64,000 nt of DNA. Origin: Hypomesus transpacificus (lineage: Eukaryota; Chordata; Actinopteri; Osmeriformes; Osmeridae). The notes under the pieces are model-generated. The model did no database searches and was not told the origin of the DNA. It was given only the letters and a program-made list of their open reading frames with translations. Where the stretch lies: NCBI RefSeq assembly GCF_021917145.1, contig NC_061065.1, positions 14,347,700-14,411,699 of the forward strand. Reading direction: 5' to 3'. The first letter of the stretch is position 1; the number at the start of each line of letters is the position of its first letter. Below are positions 1 to 24,133 of the stretch, piece after piece. The translations under genes were made by a program, and so were the position numbers.

Positions 1-25
1 GAACACACAGGAAGAAGATAGAGGG

Positions 26-27
<2 letters not shown>

Positions 28-98
<71 letters not shown>
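28..98. repeat. (GA)n microsatellite
   Basis: About 70 bases of nearly pure GA at the left edge, in the EFR3B intron downstream of the last visible exon; bases 99-739 continue as GA-rich imperfect repeats. Confidence 0.95.
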
Positions 99-469
99 GA
101 ACAGCACAATGTCGGGAAGAAACAGCGATGGTTGATACAGACAGACAGAAAGAGAGGGAGAGAGAGAATGGGAGAGAGAGGGAGAGAGAGAATGGGAGAG
201 ATAGAGAGAGTAAAAAAAGAGAGATGGTCTCTCACACCACTGCAGACGTACTCGTAAAGGCGGAAGATAGAGGGAAGACTGAAAGTAAGAGAGAGAGATA
301 GAGAGAGCGAGACAGAGGAGACAGATGGACCCAAGGACGCTCAATGACGCGGGGGCCTCGTCACAGCTGCGTCACACATACGGCACCGCCGAACAGCGCA
401 GACACACACACGCACACAACACCAGGCAAGGGAGTGATTGACAGAAAGGGAGAGACACAGACTGTGAGA

Positions 470-472
470 GGC

Positions 473-519
<47 letters not shown>

Positions 520-532
520 CAGACACAGAGAG

Positions 533-588
<56 letters not shown>

Positions 589-647
589 GACAGTGAGAGG
601 CAGACAGAGAGAGATAGAGAGAGAGAGAGAGACAGTGAGAGGCAGAC

Positions 648-678
<31 letters not shown>

Positions 679-690
679 GAGAGAGAGACA
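470..690. repeat. Compound (GA)n / GACAGTGAGAGGCAGA repeat
   Basis: GA runs are broken by recurring GACAGTGAGAGGCAGACAGA blocks near 590, 630 and 680. It lies in the EFR3B intron immediately 3' of exon 7 on the sense strand. It has no coding meaning, although open frames run through it. Confidence 0.9.
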
Positions 691-739
691 GTGAGATGGC
701 ACTGGACTAGCGGACGAGCGCGGAGTGACGGGGCCTCAC

Positions 740-12413
<11,674 letters not shown>

Positions 12414-12884
12414 TGATTGAGGTGTTGTGGAAGTCTTTCAATCTGTGCCTGCACCCTCACTGACGCAGTCCCCAGTTACCCATTCACACACACACCACAC
12501 ACACACACACACCTACAGCAGTAGGCAAAAAGCGAATGCACAAAACCCACAATCTCTAAGCCAGGACGAGAGACACACACCGTTCTACTCGGGCATTTAC
12601 ATCCACGCGCAGTGTTGTGGCTGCAGTGCCTTGCTCGCTGCGATCAAATAAATTAATAATAACAGCACACGCCCCCTCACACACACACGTGCCACTTCAC
12701 ACACACACACACACACACAGACACAAGCTGACAGACAGCGTCATAGAGGACCGTGCTGCCGTGATGACCTTGGGTTTTCCAGTTCTCCCCCTCAGTCTCG
12801 GGAGGCTAGCGCCGATTTCACACACTGACGCACACGCACGCACACACACATACCCCTCTCCTCCAATCACCACTCACACACAGC

Positions 12885-12886
<2 letters not shown>

Positions 12887-12957
<71 letters not shown>
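12887..12957. repeat. (GA)n microsatellite
   Basis: About 70 bp of GA, 0.5 kb upstream of EFR3B exon 1. Confidence 0.95.
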
Positions 12958-12960
<3 letters not shown>

Positions 12961-13639
12961 CGTGCTCTCGTGCACCATAGAGGTAGTGAAGGAGAAGTCC
13001 TTCCACCCTCATGTTTTCCCCCCTCCTTTCTCTCCTCTTTCTCTGGTCGGTCTTTCCATTTCTTCATCTGCTTTCCCACTGTCCGCCTCCCTCTCGCCCT
13101 CTCTGTTCTCATCTCTTCCACTTTAATAAACCCCCCCCGACGTTTCCTTTTTCCCCATCTCTGTGTCGACAGGAGTCGTGCCTCCCGGGTTCTCTGCTTG
13201 TCCGTGACAGACTCACATCTACCACAGGCAAGGCTTGGTGACAGATCAGACTGTCCTCTACGACAGTGGGTGAACAGCTCTTGGATTGGGGAGAAGTGGA
13301 ACAATTGCACTACCCTCTCAAGACAGAAACAAGCACCGGTTTGGTTCACATGCCATTCAAAAAACCTATACTACACTCGCTTTCAGAGCCTAAAGAAGAG
13401 CAATATCCAAACAGGTTTTTGAACGTTATGTGAAATTAAGCAACACTTTAGAGCATGGATTAAAAAAACACATTCTGGACAGACTTGAGAGGCATAACAT
13501 TTGAATGTGAATAAAGCCTGTACAACTCCAACGATGCACCTGAGAAACAAGGACAATACGGAAAACAACAAACCACAAAGGAGGCTTTCTTTCCAACGAC
13601 AACAGATCTCTGTGCTCAACTTGAGGGGGTGAGAAAAAG

Positions 13640-13646
13640 AGAGAGG

Positions 13647-13735
<89 letters not shown>
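13640..13735. repeat. (GA)n microsatellite
   Basis: About 85 bp of GA. Confidence 0.95.
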
Positions 13736-13739
<4 letters not shown>

Positions 13740-14556
13740 GGGGGGGTAGGAGGGATGGCACCTCTTACCCTTGCCTACGCGGTGATCCAGGAGGGTACGG
13801 CAGTCCACTGCCAGCCTCCGAGAGCTCTGGACTTCAGACACGGGCAGAGGCATGATGGGCATGCGCACACACACCAGCTCACGCAGGGTTACACACACAC
13901 TTATTCGATCACACACACAGGCAAGTCTCCGCAACAAAACAGAAACACACACACAGATACGCTTGCACATATACAGACACATAAACTAGCCTACAGTGTG
14001 TAAAGTTACAAACAAAATGATCTGCCTACAGATTAAAAAGTCTACGATGACTCAGACAATAATCTCTGGTAACCTACACACACACACCTCTTGAGTCTAG
14101 GCTATCTCTTAACCTAAACAGACAACAGCCTTATACTAACTCAACCAAATCCTTGCTTGATTTACTGTACGCATAACTCAGGCTACTCTACATACGAAAG
14201 GCATACAGAACTTCAACAAAACACCGCTCGAAACCCTCTGCCAGACCAGACTGCACTCCAACCAAACAAACTAGTGTCAAGAACGTCACACAAACACACT
14301 CACACCAACCCTGCATGCCCTGGCCAAGTGTAAGTCCTTCTTCTGGGTCTCTGTCTCTAAGTGGCTCGTCAGCTAGCAGAGAAGCTAACGGAGGAAACAG
14401 CCCGAACTTGCATTGACTATGAGATTAGCGATTAGACTTCTATTGAGGCTCTGCCTGCCTCTCTCTCTCTCTCTCGCTCACTCATTAATAAACATCGACC
14501 ACTACAATGGGTCTCACTATCCACCCTGTGTCTCTGAGAGAAAAGGGGGGAGAGAC

Positions 14557-14559
<3 letters not shown>

Positions 14560-14616
<57 letters not shown>
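14560..14616. repeat. (GA)n microsatellite
   Basis: About 55 bp of GA. Confidence 0.95.
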
Positions 14617-14619
<3 letters not shown>

Positions 14620-17600
14620 TCAGTTTCTTGGCTGAAGGGTTCAATGAGTTCAATCACAAGCAGATGCATACACTATGGAAACGAGACACACCAAGACACA
14701 CACAGGTCCAGAAGACACACACATTAAAAACACACACATTCTCTATCTCTCTCTCTCTCTCTCGTACATATAGAACTAGAGAAACACACACCTCTTACAT
14801 AAGGGAGCTTGTGTGTGATTCACTATGGATTTTGATTAGACAGCTCAGGCCTACTTTGCCAGATCAGCACTTCTGCCTGGATATGCAGCCTGGGTAGAAA
14901 ACACTGTGGTGCACAGTATCCATCATAGCACTTGTTAAGGAAATCATTTATATTGCCAACCTGTCATGATGTTCAATGCTCGTCAACAGATGTCCTTGCT
15001 CCACAGTCGGTGTGAGTTGTCCAGGCAGAGTGAATGAGGAAGACGGTTTCAGGGCTTGTCAACAACTGACAACCACAGGATATCGTTCCACCTGCGGGAA
15101 AATCCCACAATCATAGCTTGGTGACGGTAAAACACAATGATGAACTGTACTTGCCAGTGGTACTGTACTTGCCAGTGGTACTGTACTGGCAATATAGCTT
15201 TAGCTAGAACAAAATTAACCCACAGGCACAGCAGAATGTCTGTAACTAACGTTGTAGGTACTGTACTGTACTGTCGCCATCTAGCCTAGTATTTTGACAT
15301 GTTGAATTTAATCAAAGCTATATTAGATACCTATACGCTGTATTCTTTATCGTTTCTGTTGCAGATGACATAGTGTGTGACGGGCGTTGACTGGCAAGCC
15401 AAGACTGTGACTAGCTGAATAGACTTTACTATACTGAAACCAGCTGTTTTGACACCAGAGCTAACTAGATAGCTATATACACTTGCTTTTCTTGCTTTTC
15501 AAGCAAGACGGCTCTTTAGCTGATTTGCTAGGGCAACGTTAGTGCTAGGCAAAATCAATTATCTGCTAGGTAACATCTGACATTTCATTCACTTTGCTTT
15601 GTAAAGCTTCCTAACTAGCTAGCTAGCACAACGAATGCTAGCTTGGGGAGCTAATAGCTAACTTGCCACCTAGACATCAGCAAGTTAGAAAGCTTGGGAG
15701 GCTGAGAAATAGTCTTACCATGATTTTAAGAAATTGGTGACATACTGTAGCAGCTTTTGCAACACCCAGATCCTCTTCAGATAAAACTATCGAAAAATGC
15801 CGGGTTTCCAAGCTTACAAGTAGCTAGCTAGAGTTATCTCCGCCAGCAAGATAGCTCGGTACTGAAATAACCTAGTAACCTAAAAGCCACAACTGCCTGA
15901 ATTTTGCTTTATTCACACTGCACTGCCTCTCTCCTAGCAGTAGTAGCTAGCTCAGTGTATGGTATTGAGATTCCCTCAACAGCAGTTATACTTTCAAAAG
16001 CAATTTAATATGAACACAAACACATAGAAATGATATTATACTAATGTAATATTATAATGTATGTAATATGATCCAAATATTGTTGTGCATAACATTGTTG
16101 GTGCTATGAGGTTGACGCTAAGGCTCCCTTGCAGTACCACCATTTACCAGCTAGGGGCAGCAATGGTCTACATTACAGAGAAAGCATGTAAACGTCACGT
16201 CTGTGTCCATACCAATGACTGTAAAAATGTATCTGATATTTTGTCAATATATAATTTCAAATTAATATCAACTGTCAAGACAGCTGACTTTTCTTGTGCA
16301 GTTATAACATCAAATGAATGGCCAGTGTCCAGAAGGCTGACATTGTGTTCAAATATCCTGACAGGGTAGTAATACATATTATGCGTTGCTGTCATTCCTT
16401 ACAGTCCGAATGACTGTAAGGATCAATACATATCCGTGATTTTAGAGACTTCTAAGCTATGGCATGAATAGCCTACTTGGCTTACTACTAGTTGGCTCTT
16501 AGCGCTTCTTAACCTCTAGGGTCCCTGAATCCATTATGCCCATGTATTTGTGTCCCCTGTTCTGTCAGTTCTCTTTATAGCCCACAGCTTAGCAAGATGA
16601 CAGAAAGCAGTCCCCACCTGAACCGCCTACGATAGACTTACTGTGTGGGCTTGAGGTAACAATGCAAGTCAGTCAGGGCAATACAAATGCATGGCAATGC
16701 AACAGTGCTGGAACTTTCTGGGTTTTGTTGAATCAGTTGTATGGTGTTTATATGGACAGCAGAGGATTTAGGGATTGGTGGACTTTAAAGTGTAGTTGTA
16801 ACTTTAAACCTTCAACTGCTTATGTATTTGTCTCTTTTTCCAAGGCTAACCTAACCTGAGCATGTGTGAATGTAAGTTTACTTCAGGACACTACCAGCAA
16901 ACTCCTGGCATAGCCTCCTTCAACACCTATTGACCTGGATCTCTTTTTAAATACTCACTGTCTGTGTTTCAGAAATAGACCTCTCTTATCCTACATCCCT
17001 CGTAGGAAGAACTAAGTTCAGGCTACTTTGGTCTGTCTCGGCTTGGCCTGGCTTGTGCTGGACAACACTGGACCAGAGTCCTGGGTGTGGAAATGAGCTT
17101 GTTAGTGACCGGTGCAAATCTCGAAAGCGATTAGAACTCATGTAGCGTATAGCCTTCCAGAATCTACTTCCATCACCACATACTACAGACAGTTTATGTA
17201 AGCCCTCTTAAAGAATGACTAGATGACTTCCGATGGCTTTATAAACTTGATGAATGAAGACTTAGTGAAAATACCTTTTTTTATTTACGCATTCTTATTA
17301 TTTTTTAAGTATGCACTACCAAAGATTTACATGTTACTAAAGAGTACACTATTTCATTAGACTAAACTGTTGAAGTAGCTGTCTTCATCATATTGTGTGA
17401 AGCTCAGCTCAATGAAAAACGTCAATTCTGCACATGGCAAAGCTATACACTGTGATGGTGTTTAGGACCTTAAGAGACAGTTCCATAAAAAAGACTGGAT
17501 CTAGGCAAGCTCTGGGTTGGTTGGGGTGATAGAGTCATACTGAGGACACATTTGGGCTCATTAGGTTATGCCCCGGTCTCATGGGCTGTTCACAATTAGC

Positions 17601-18839
17601 AAACTGATTCTCTGAGGCTTTAACCAGCTTATAGCGCAAGAGCTAGGCTTTGCTGATGTTGGCGGTCCCTCCAACATCATTACTTCAGTCTTTCTCTCTG
17701 GACATTTCAAATGATGACAGGGGTTGGGCAGACACAGGAGGTGTTGCGGTTGTGAGGCACAACCAAGTGAGATCTTGGCTAATTTAGCGGCACCATACTT
17801 TCTGCGTCTCACTGCCAAATGGAAGTACCGTTTCAATATATGTCCACATAAAATGCAATTAGGATGTCTATTAATGAACATGTTGCCCACTTGTTGACAT
17901 AGCTTAAGAGGCGATGACGTTGGCTTAGTGAGGCAGTGACAGTGGCTGCTGCTGACTAAGTAATCCTCTTTGGGCCTGTCACTCCTTCTGGGGCGTTTGC
18001 TCTGTTGAAAGCCCTTCCACACAGGTGATGGCGCTAGGCCAATAGGCTCCACCCACAAGTCCGAGTTGGAAACCTCAAACTAACCGTCTATATCTGATGT
18101 TATGATCTTACCGTCCTAAAGAAAGCGTGGCTGTATTCAGATTCCTATTGTCTGTTCGGCGATAGTCTTTGATTGATTTAATGTTGTTACAGAAATGGGA
18201 GGATTTACGTGGTGGAATTAAGAACAAAGGAATAAACAAAAGTGGATTATGAGGGAGTTTGCAGTCTTGCAGTTGACGATCTGCTATGGAAGTAAAGAGG
18301 TCACAACACCAAAGGCAAGTGTTTTTTCCTTGCCATTGTGAAATGATTTGGGCTCTTGGAAATTAGTGAGAGAGAAAAAAATTGATCTGAATTAAAGCTC
18401 AATTTAAGTAAAAGATTCAAGTCACAGCTGTGACTGTAAAATATTCAAACACAGAATGTTTACCCATGTGGGTTCTAACACTTATGTGAATTACCTATTT
18501 TGAAGTAATAAGAAACATTGTATGCAACAAACAAAAATACAACATTTGGAATGCAATACATCATCTTACATAATAAATAACTTTTTTTCAGCCTTTTTTC
18601 AGAGAGTTGTTCAATGATTTGACACAAACCTAGCAGTGCTAATGGAATTAATTGGGTCTTTGTTTACACATGATTGTTGTTGCTGGCAGCCTGCCACAGC
18701 TAATCAACCAATGATACTGCTTCAGAAATAGAACCTGTGTAGAATGGGAATCAACACCAAATCCACTGTGTACCAGAAAATAAAGATAAACACTTCCGGC
18801 ATCTTGATCTTAAAAGATTTCCCATCATTCCACTTTTCA

Positions 18840-19085
18840 CTCGGGCATCTGAGCAGGATGCCTCCTGGACGCCTCCCTGGTGAGGTGTTCTGGGCACGTC
18901 CCACTGGGAAGATGCCCCGGGGAAGACCCAGGACACGCTGGAGGGACTATGTCTCTCGGCTGGCCTGGGAACGCCTCGGGGTCCCCCAGGAAGAGCTGGT
19001 GGAAGTGGCCGGGGAAAGGGAAGTCTGGGCCTCCTTGCTTAGGTCGCTGCCCCCGCGACCCGACCCCCGGATAAGCGGCAGATGA
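18840..19085 (+). mobile_element. LINE-type retrotransposon ORF2 C-terminal fragment
   Basis: The plus strand encodes GKMPRGRPRTRWRDYVSRLA followed by WERLGVPQEELVEVAGEREV and a short tail ending at a stop at 19083. This Arg-rich RPRTRWRDY...LAWERLG block is the usual C-terminal tail of non-LTR retrotransposon reverse transcriptases in fish. The upstream RT domain is missing, so this is a 5'-truncated dead copy. I cannot assign the clade with certainty. Confidence 0.75.
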
Positions 19086-19527
19086 CGAGACGATGAGACT
19101 TTTCACAGTAAAACAGTTGCAAACGGTTGTTTTGGTTGGGATTTCTGTTCCTCTTGGTCAAGAGAGGGGATCCGGCCTCTGGACTGTGGGAGAGCAGACA
19201 TGCACTAGAAGGGCCTAGAAAAGGAGTTTATCTCTGTTTTAACAAGCTCAGGTCTAAATGAGGAAACTAGCTTAGAGGCTGATTCCTGGCCTTCTGGCAG
19301 GGTGTCATCTAAGACACACACTCTAGTCTTCTCCACAACACACTCACTCTTTCACGCACTCCACACACATTCACTGCTATCCACACTTACTCTCATTCAC
19401 ACTTTTTCTCATATACACTTTACTCTCACTCACGCCATACTTTCCCCCTCACTATCATACACTCTCACTCCATACACTCTTCTCTCATTCTCTGGCACAC
19501 TTAGACACACGGGACTATGCTAGTCCA

Positions 19528-19585
19528 GTATGGGCTATTTGGCGGAGCATAAGGCTTGGAGCCCCAAAGTCGTGTATTCAATTCA
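19528..19585 (+). mobile_element. tRNA-derived SINE head
   Basis: TGGCGGAGCATAAGGC resembles a tRNA 5' half with box A, and TCGTGTATTCAATTC, about 35 bases later, resembles box B. The copy is degenerate; there is no complete tRNA cloverleaf. Confidence 0.5.
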
Positions 19586-19738
19586 GAGAATCCTGAAGGC
19601 TGCCCCTTTTCACCTCTCTGTAGTCTATATGGTCTGATTCATTTGGCATGTTACACAGAATAATGGAGACACCTCAATATATCTGAGATGACAATGAGCG
19701 TTCATCTGCCTCCGTACAATTATGATGTGATAATGACT

Positions 19739-19832
19739 CAGAACCAGAATCAGAAAGGGATTTATTTGCCATGAAAGTTTGCACAGACAAGGAATTTGCT
19801 TTAGCAGGAAGGTGCATACAGATGTTTAACAG
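19739..19832 (+). repeat. Dispersed repeat, family copy 1 (AATCAGAAAGGGATTTATT)
   Basis: It shares its sequence with copies at 59579-59735 and 63885-64000, with the same GTTTGCACAGACAAGG and GGAAGGTGCATACA blocks. It sits about 165 bp upstream of the adenylyl cyclase start codon. Probably a SINE or LINE 3'-tail family. Confidence 0.8.
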
Positions 19833-19995
19833 TTGTTAACAATTGCATCGAACAGCAACAATCCCATGATTGGGATAGTTAACCCCCGACCCCTGTCTCC
19901 AGGTGATGCTCCTCCCTGTCTTAAATCCTGGCCCCTCCTGAGCAGAGAGGAACACCCGGAACCTCGTGAGGACAGACAACCGCGTGGAGGTTGCC

Positions 19996-22900
19996 ATGGT
20001 GACTTTCGCTGACACGTCAGGGGTCCAGCCAAGGGGGCTGGAGCAGCCCTCGACCTGCATGACACCCATGTCCCCGGGGCTGCGCAGGAAACAGCTGATG
20101 TGGCAGAATGCTGTCAAGCACATCATCAGCCAGCGGGAGATGAACGAACAGGTCAGGTGACCCACAGTGTGCCGTTGGCTCTCTAGTGGCATAGGGTTGA
20201 TCGTGAGGTGAGCCACTGTATATGTTCAACTGTCTAGCGACATCCAGGCTGGGCGTTCTCCTAGAACACGCAGGAACAGACAATGCTGCCTAGCCAGGAA
20301 TGTCAACTGTAATGTTGATCCCAACAGGCCCTGACTGCCAAAGCACAAGGCCGAATTCTAACGCATGATGGTTGGATGGAATGACCTTCCTGTTGACCTT
20401 CCGTGGTTCCCCCCTTTTTCTTGGCAGGTGGGAGTGGAACCAGCTCGCAAGATCTTCGTCACCGACACCTACATCGACGAGATCAACCGCCAGATCCGCA
20501 GCAAGTCCTCGCGCGGAGCCAACAAGCGGCGCTCCTCGGCCATCCGCATCCACCCCATGCCCGAGCGAGGCGGCTCCACGGTCACCAACGTCAGCAACTA
20601 CGCCAGCGACGCCGACTTCTTCCAGAGTTGGGGTCGCACGCTGCACGGCGTCTACCTGCCGACGCTGCGCCACACCTTCAAGTCCCGCGACCTGGAGAAG
20701 CTCTACCAGCGCCACTCCTCCCACCAGCGACGCACCTCGCTCGCCGTCACCAACGTCATCGACGCCATGGTCAAGTTTCACGTCCTCGTCCTCTATCTGG
20801 CACTGGCCCCCGAGGCGGCCACCGACCGCTTCCACGGCTGGCTGACCGGCCTCTTTATGGCGCTGGCGTTAGGGCTGTGTGTCCTGGTGCTAACCTGCAA
20901 AGACATGTCGCCGCGGTGGCTACGCTACGCCGGCTTGGCTAGCTGGCTGTCCCAAACGACGCAGGTGTTGGGCGGCCTGGTGTACGGGCTGGAGAAGGAC
21001 CCGTCTTGGTATGTGCTGTTCACGCTGTTTGCCACCTACACGCTGCTGCCGTTGCCCCTGCTCTGGGCCATGTGTGCCGGCTCCCTCACCTCGACACTGC
21101 ACCTCCTGGTGGAAGTGGTGCGCCACTATCATGATGTGGGCCTGCTGAGAAAGGTGAAAACGCGAAACATTCGATGACCTATTTGACGTCTTCTTTGATG
21201 TTTGGATGATCTGGGACCCTATTTTGCTGGTGCATAGCTCAATGGGTTTAAATCAACCATGTTCAACAATGGTTTGTGCTGTTTTCACTTGCAAGATGCT
21301 CTCCCCCTCTAGTGTGATAAGCAAAGCAGCTTGTAGTTCCTATACGGTATCTCGGGCTACAACTACATATCCCATGTCAACCTGTCCCTCCCCCTGCGTA
21401 GGTGTTGGCCAAGGCACTGCTGTACATGGGCATGAACACAGCTGGCCTGTTCATCCACTACTTAACAGACCGAGCCCAGAGACAGGCCTTCCTGGAGACC
21501 CGCCGCTGCATCGAGGGCCGCCTCAAACTGGAGCAGGAGAACCAGAGACAGGTGGGCCAGACGCACGGCCGCAACAGGGCTACAGCAGGCCAGACAGCAG
21601 GGCCACAGCAGGGCCACAGCAGGGCCACAGCAGGACCACAGCAGCCCAAACAGCAGGACCACAGCATCCCAAACAGCAGGGCCACAGCAGGCCAAACAGC
21701 AGGGCCACAGCAGGCCAGACAGCAGGGCCACAGCAGGCCAGACAGCAGGGCCACAGCAGGGCCACAGCAGGGCCACAGCAGGCCAAACAGCAGGGCCACA
21801 GCAGGCCAAACAGCAGGGCCACAGCAGGTCCACAGCAGGGCCACATCAGCCCAAACAGCAGGGCCACAGCAGGCCAGACAGCAGGGCCACAGCAGGACAG
21901 ACAGCAGGGCCACAGCAGGGCCAAAGCAGGCCAAACAGCAGGGCCACAGCAGGCCAAACAGCAGGGCCACAGCAGGTCCACAGCAGGGCCACAGCAGGGC
22001 CACAGCAGGGCCACAGCAGCCCAAACAGCAGGGCCACAGCAGGCCAGACAGCAGGGCCACAGCAGGCCAGACAGCAGGGCCACAGCAGGCCAGACAGCAG
22101 GGGCTCCATTCAGAGTCCACAAATCAATTTAGTTTATCAAGCAGATTTAAACATGGAAGTATTTACAGGAACATGTTTTAATTCTCTTTATTTGATGACG
22201 AAAAGCATCTGTTGCCTCGACGAATTTGAAAGGAGATGAGAATACTCTTTGTGTTTCCAAACAGGAGCGTCTCGTTCTGTCTATCCTGCCTCGTTTTGTT
22301 GCCTTGGAGATGATCGCGGACATGAGCGCCTTAGACGACGAGCTCTGTCCACAAGAGTTTCACAAGATTTACATCCACCAGTACAAAGATGTCAGGTACA
22401 TACACACTACACACACACTACACACACACTCACACACACACACATACACACATCTATGTATTCCCACAGGAAACTGAACTACACTGAATCTTGCTAGATG
22501 TTTTATGTCAGAATGTGTGGGTTGGGGCCTAGAATTTCAGAAAAAAAACAAACGAAAATTTGAAAAAGGCCCATATTATCTAAATCAACATGAATAATTA
22601 ACTTTGCCAGGGTTGTATGTATATTTACAAGCAATGACTATCATATCAGTATACATTTGACTCCATCAGGAAATGCTATACATCACAATGCTCTAGGTTG
22701 ACAGCATGGTTGTTCTGTCTCTGTAAAAAATACATAAATGTCTGGTATAACACATGATCTTTTACTTGGAGTGAAGTCATGAAAGAACGAGAAAAAAAGC
22801 CAACATTTTAATCATTTTATGTTTATCATTACTCTGTATTGCACACATTCTTAACATTAAAGGATGTTAGAAACATCATTTGACTTCAAGGTGCACATCT

Positions 22901-24070
22901 CTCTCCTCTCTCGTCAGCATCCTGTTTGCTGACATCAAGGGCTTCACTCAGCTCTCCATGAACCTGTCAGCCCAGGAGCTGGTCAGAACACTCAACGAGC
23001 TCTTTGGACGTTTTGATCATCTAGCTGAGGTAACACCATCAATGTGCTGCACACATGCAAACCCTCATATCCCTAACCTGATGTTGACAGAGAATGGAAA
23101 CATTTCTACTTACAATCTCAAAACATCTAAAGAGTCATTGTTAAGAATATTATTGAAAAGGTAATTAAGTCTTAGAAGATAATAAGACAAAAGAAGATCG
23201 GACCCCGATCGGACTTTCACCAGACAGTCCATCATTATGGCATTGTAGGGAAATTACATGAATGTTATTCTCTTCTATCATCTTTATTCCAATATTGATC
23301 TAACTTACTCCCTTAACAAATCTTTTATCGCTCGGCCTCCCCTCTCTGTCTCTTCATAGGAGCACCACTGCATGAGGATTAAGATACTGGGTGACTGTTA
23401 TTACTGTGTGTCGGGTGTTCCAGAGCCCCAGCGTGCACACGCTCGCTACTGCGTAGAGATGGGTCTGGCCATGATCAACACCATCAGGTTAGCCCGTCTG
23501 CATGACTTACAGATCAGCCTAGCTGAAACTAAACATGCTATATTTCAATTTTGGTTAAATGACAGGAGTCAGAAGAACATTTCCCTCAGACATCATCTTC
23601 AAGATCAATTCAACACTGTAAAATGCCAACACGTAGAAGGATGTTTCTCCCCTTTAAACCTCCAAGTTAAGTGTCTTACCATGCTTTACATGCTCCAGTC
23701 AGTCTGTGGACACGGTGCCATGGTCTCTCTCCTGTCCACCTCACCAGGTCTGTCAGGAAGCATCTGAACCACGATGTGGACATGCGTATCGGGATCCACT
23801 CAGGCTCCGTACTGTGTGGTGTGCTGGGCCTGCAGAAGTGGCAGTTTGACGTGTGGTCCTGGGATGTGGGCATTGCCAACATGCTGGAGGCAGGGGGAAT
23901 ACCAGGGTGAGAAGGACAGCTTCATACCTCCCCATGGTGCATGGTGGGAGTCTCTGAGATGTGATTTAAATTATGATTGTGGTTTAAGGCTTTAGGATAC
24001 AATAGCTCAACAAAAAAGTTGAGAAAAAGGTTGTGTTTATATTCTCATTTTGTACTTTTTTCTTTCACAC

Positions 24071-24133
<63 letters not shown>

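Larger units (their letters stand above)
12414..19738. other. EFR3B 5' flank / intergenic, no gene recognised
   Basis: The interval between EFR3B exon 1 and the cyclase. It holds (GA)n at 12887-12957, 13640-13735 and 14560-14616 and short (CA)n tracts. GCTA-rich sequence around 15590-15660 and 15820-15960 resembles teleost upstream regions. A LINE fragment lies near 18840-19085 and a SINE-like head at 19530. The EFR3B promoter must be here, but I could not place it. The longest non-repeat open frame (17579-18058, minus) shows no family I know. Confidence 0.5.

Noticed and set aside
15713..15722. Alternative minus-strand first exon (ATG|GTAAGA)
   Set aside because: Joining it to EFR3B exon 2 gives the wrong frame; it could at most be noncoding.
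17579..18058. 159-codon minus-strand frame with Cys/His pairs
   Set aside because: No recognisable domain, no splice partners, and no support beyond the lack of stops.
18751..19106. Minus-strand frames opposite the LINE fragment
   Set aside because: They are shadows of the plus-strand retrotransposon tail.
21206..22181. Gln/Gly/Ala/Arg-repeat open frames of 259-308 codons
   Set aside because: They come from the intronic minisatellite; the first 50 codons from 21402 are cyclase exon 3, the rest is past the donor.
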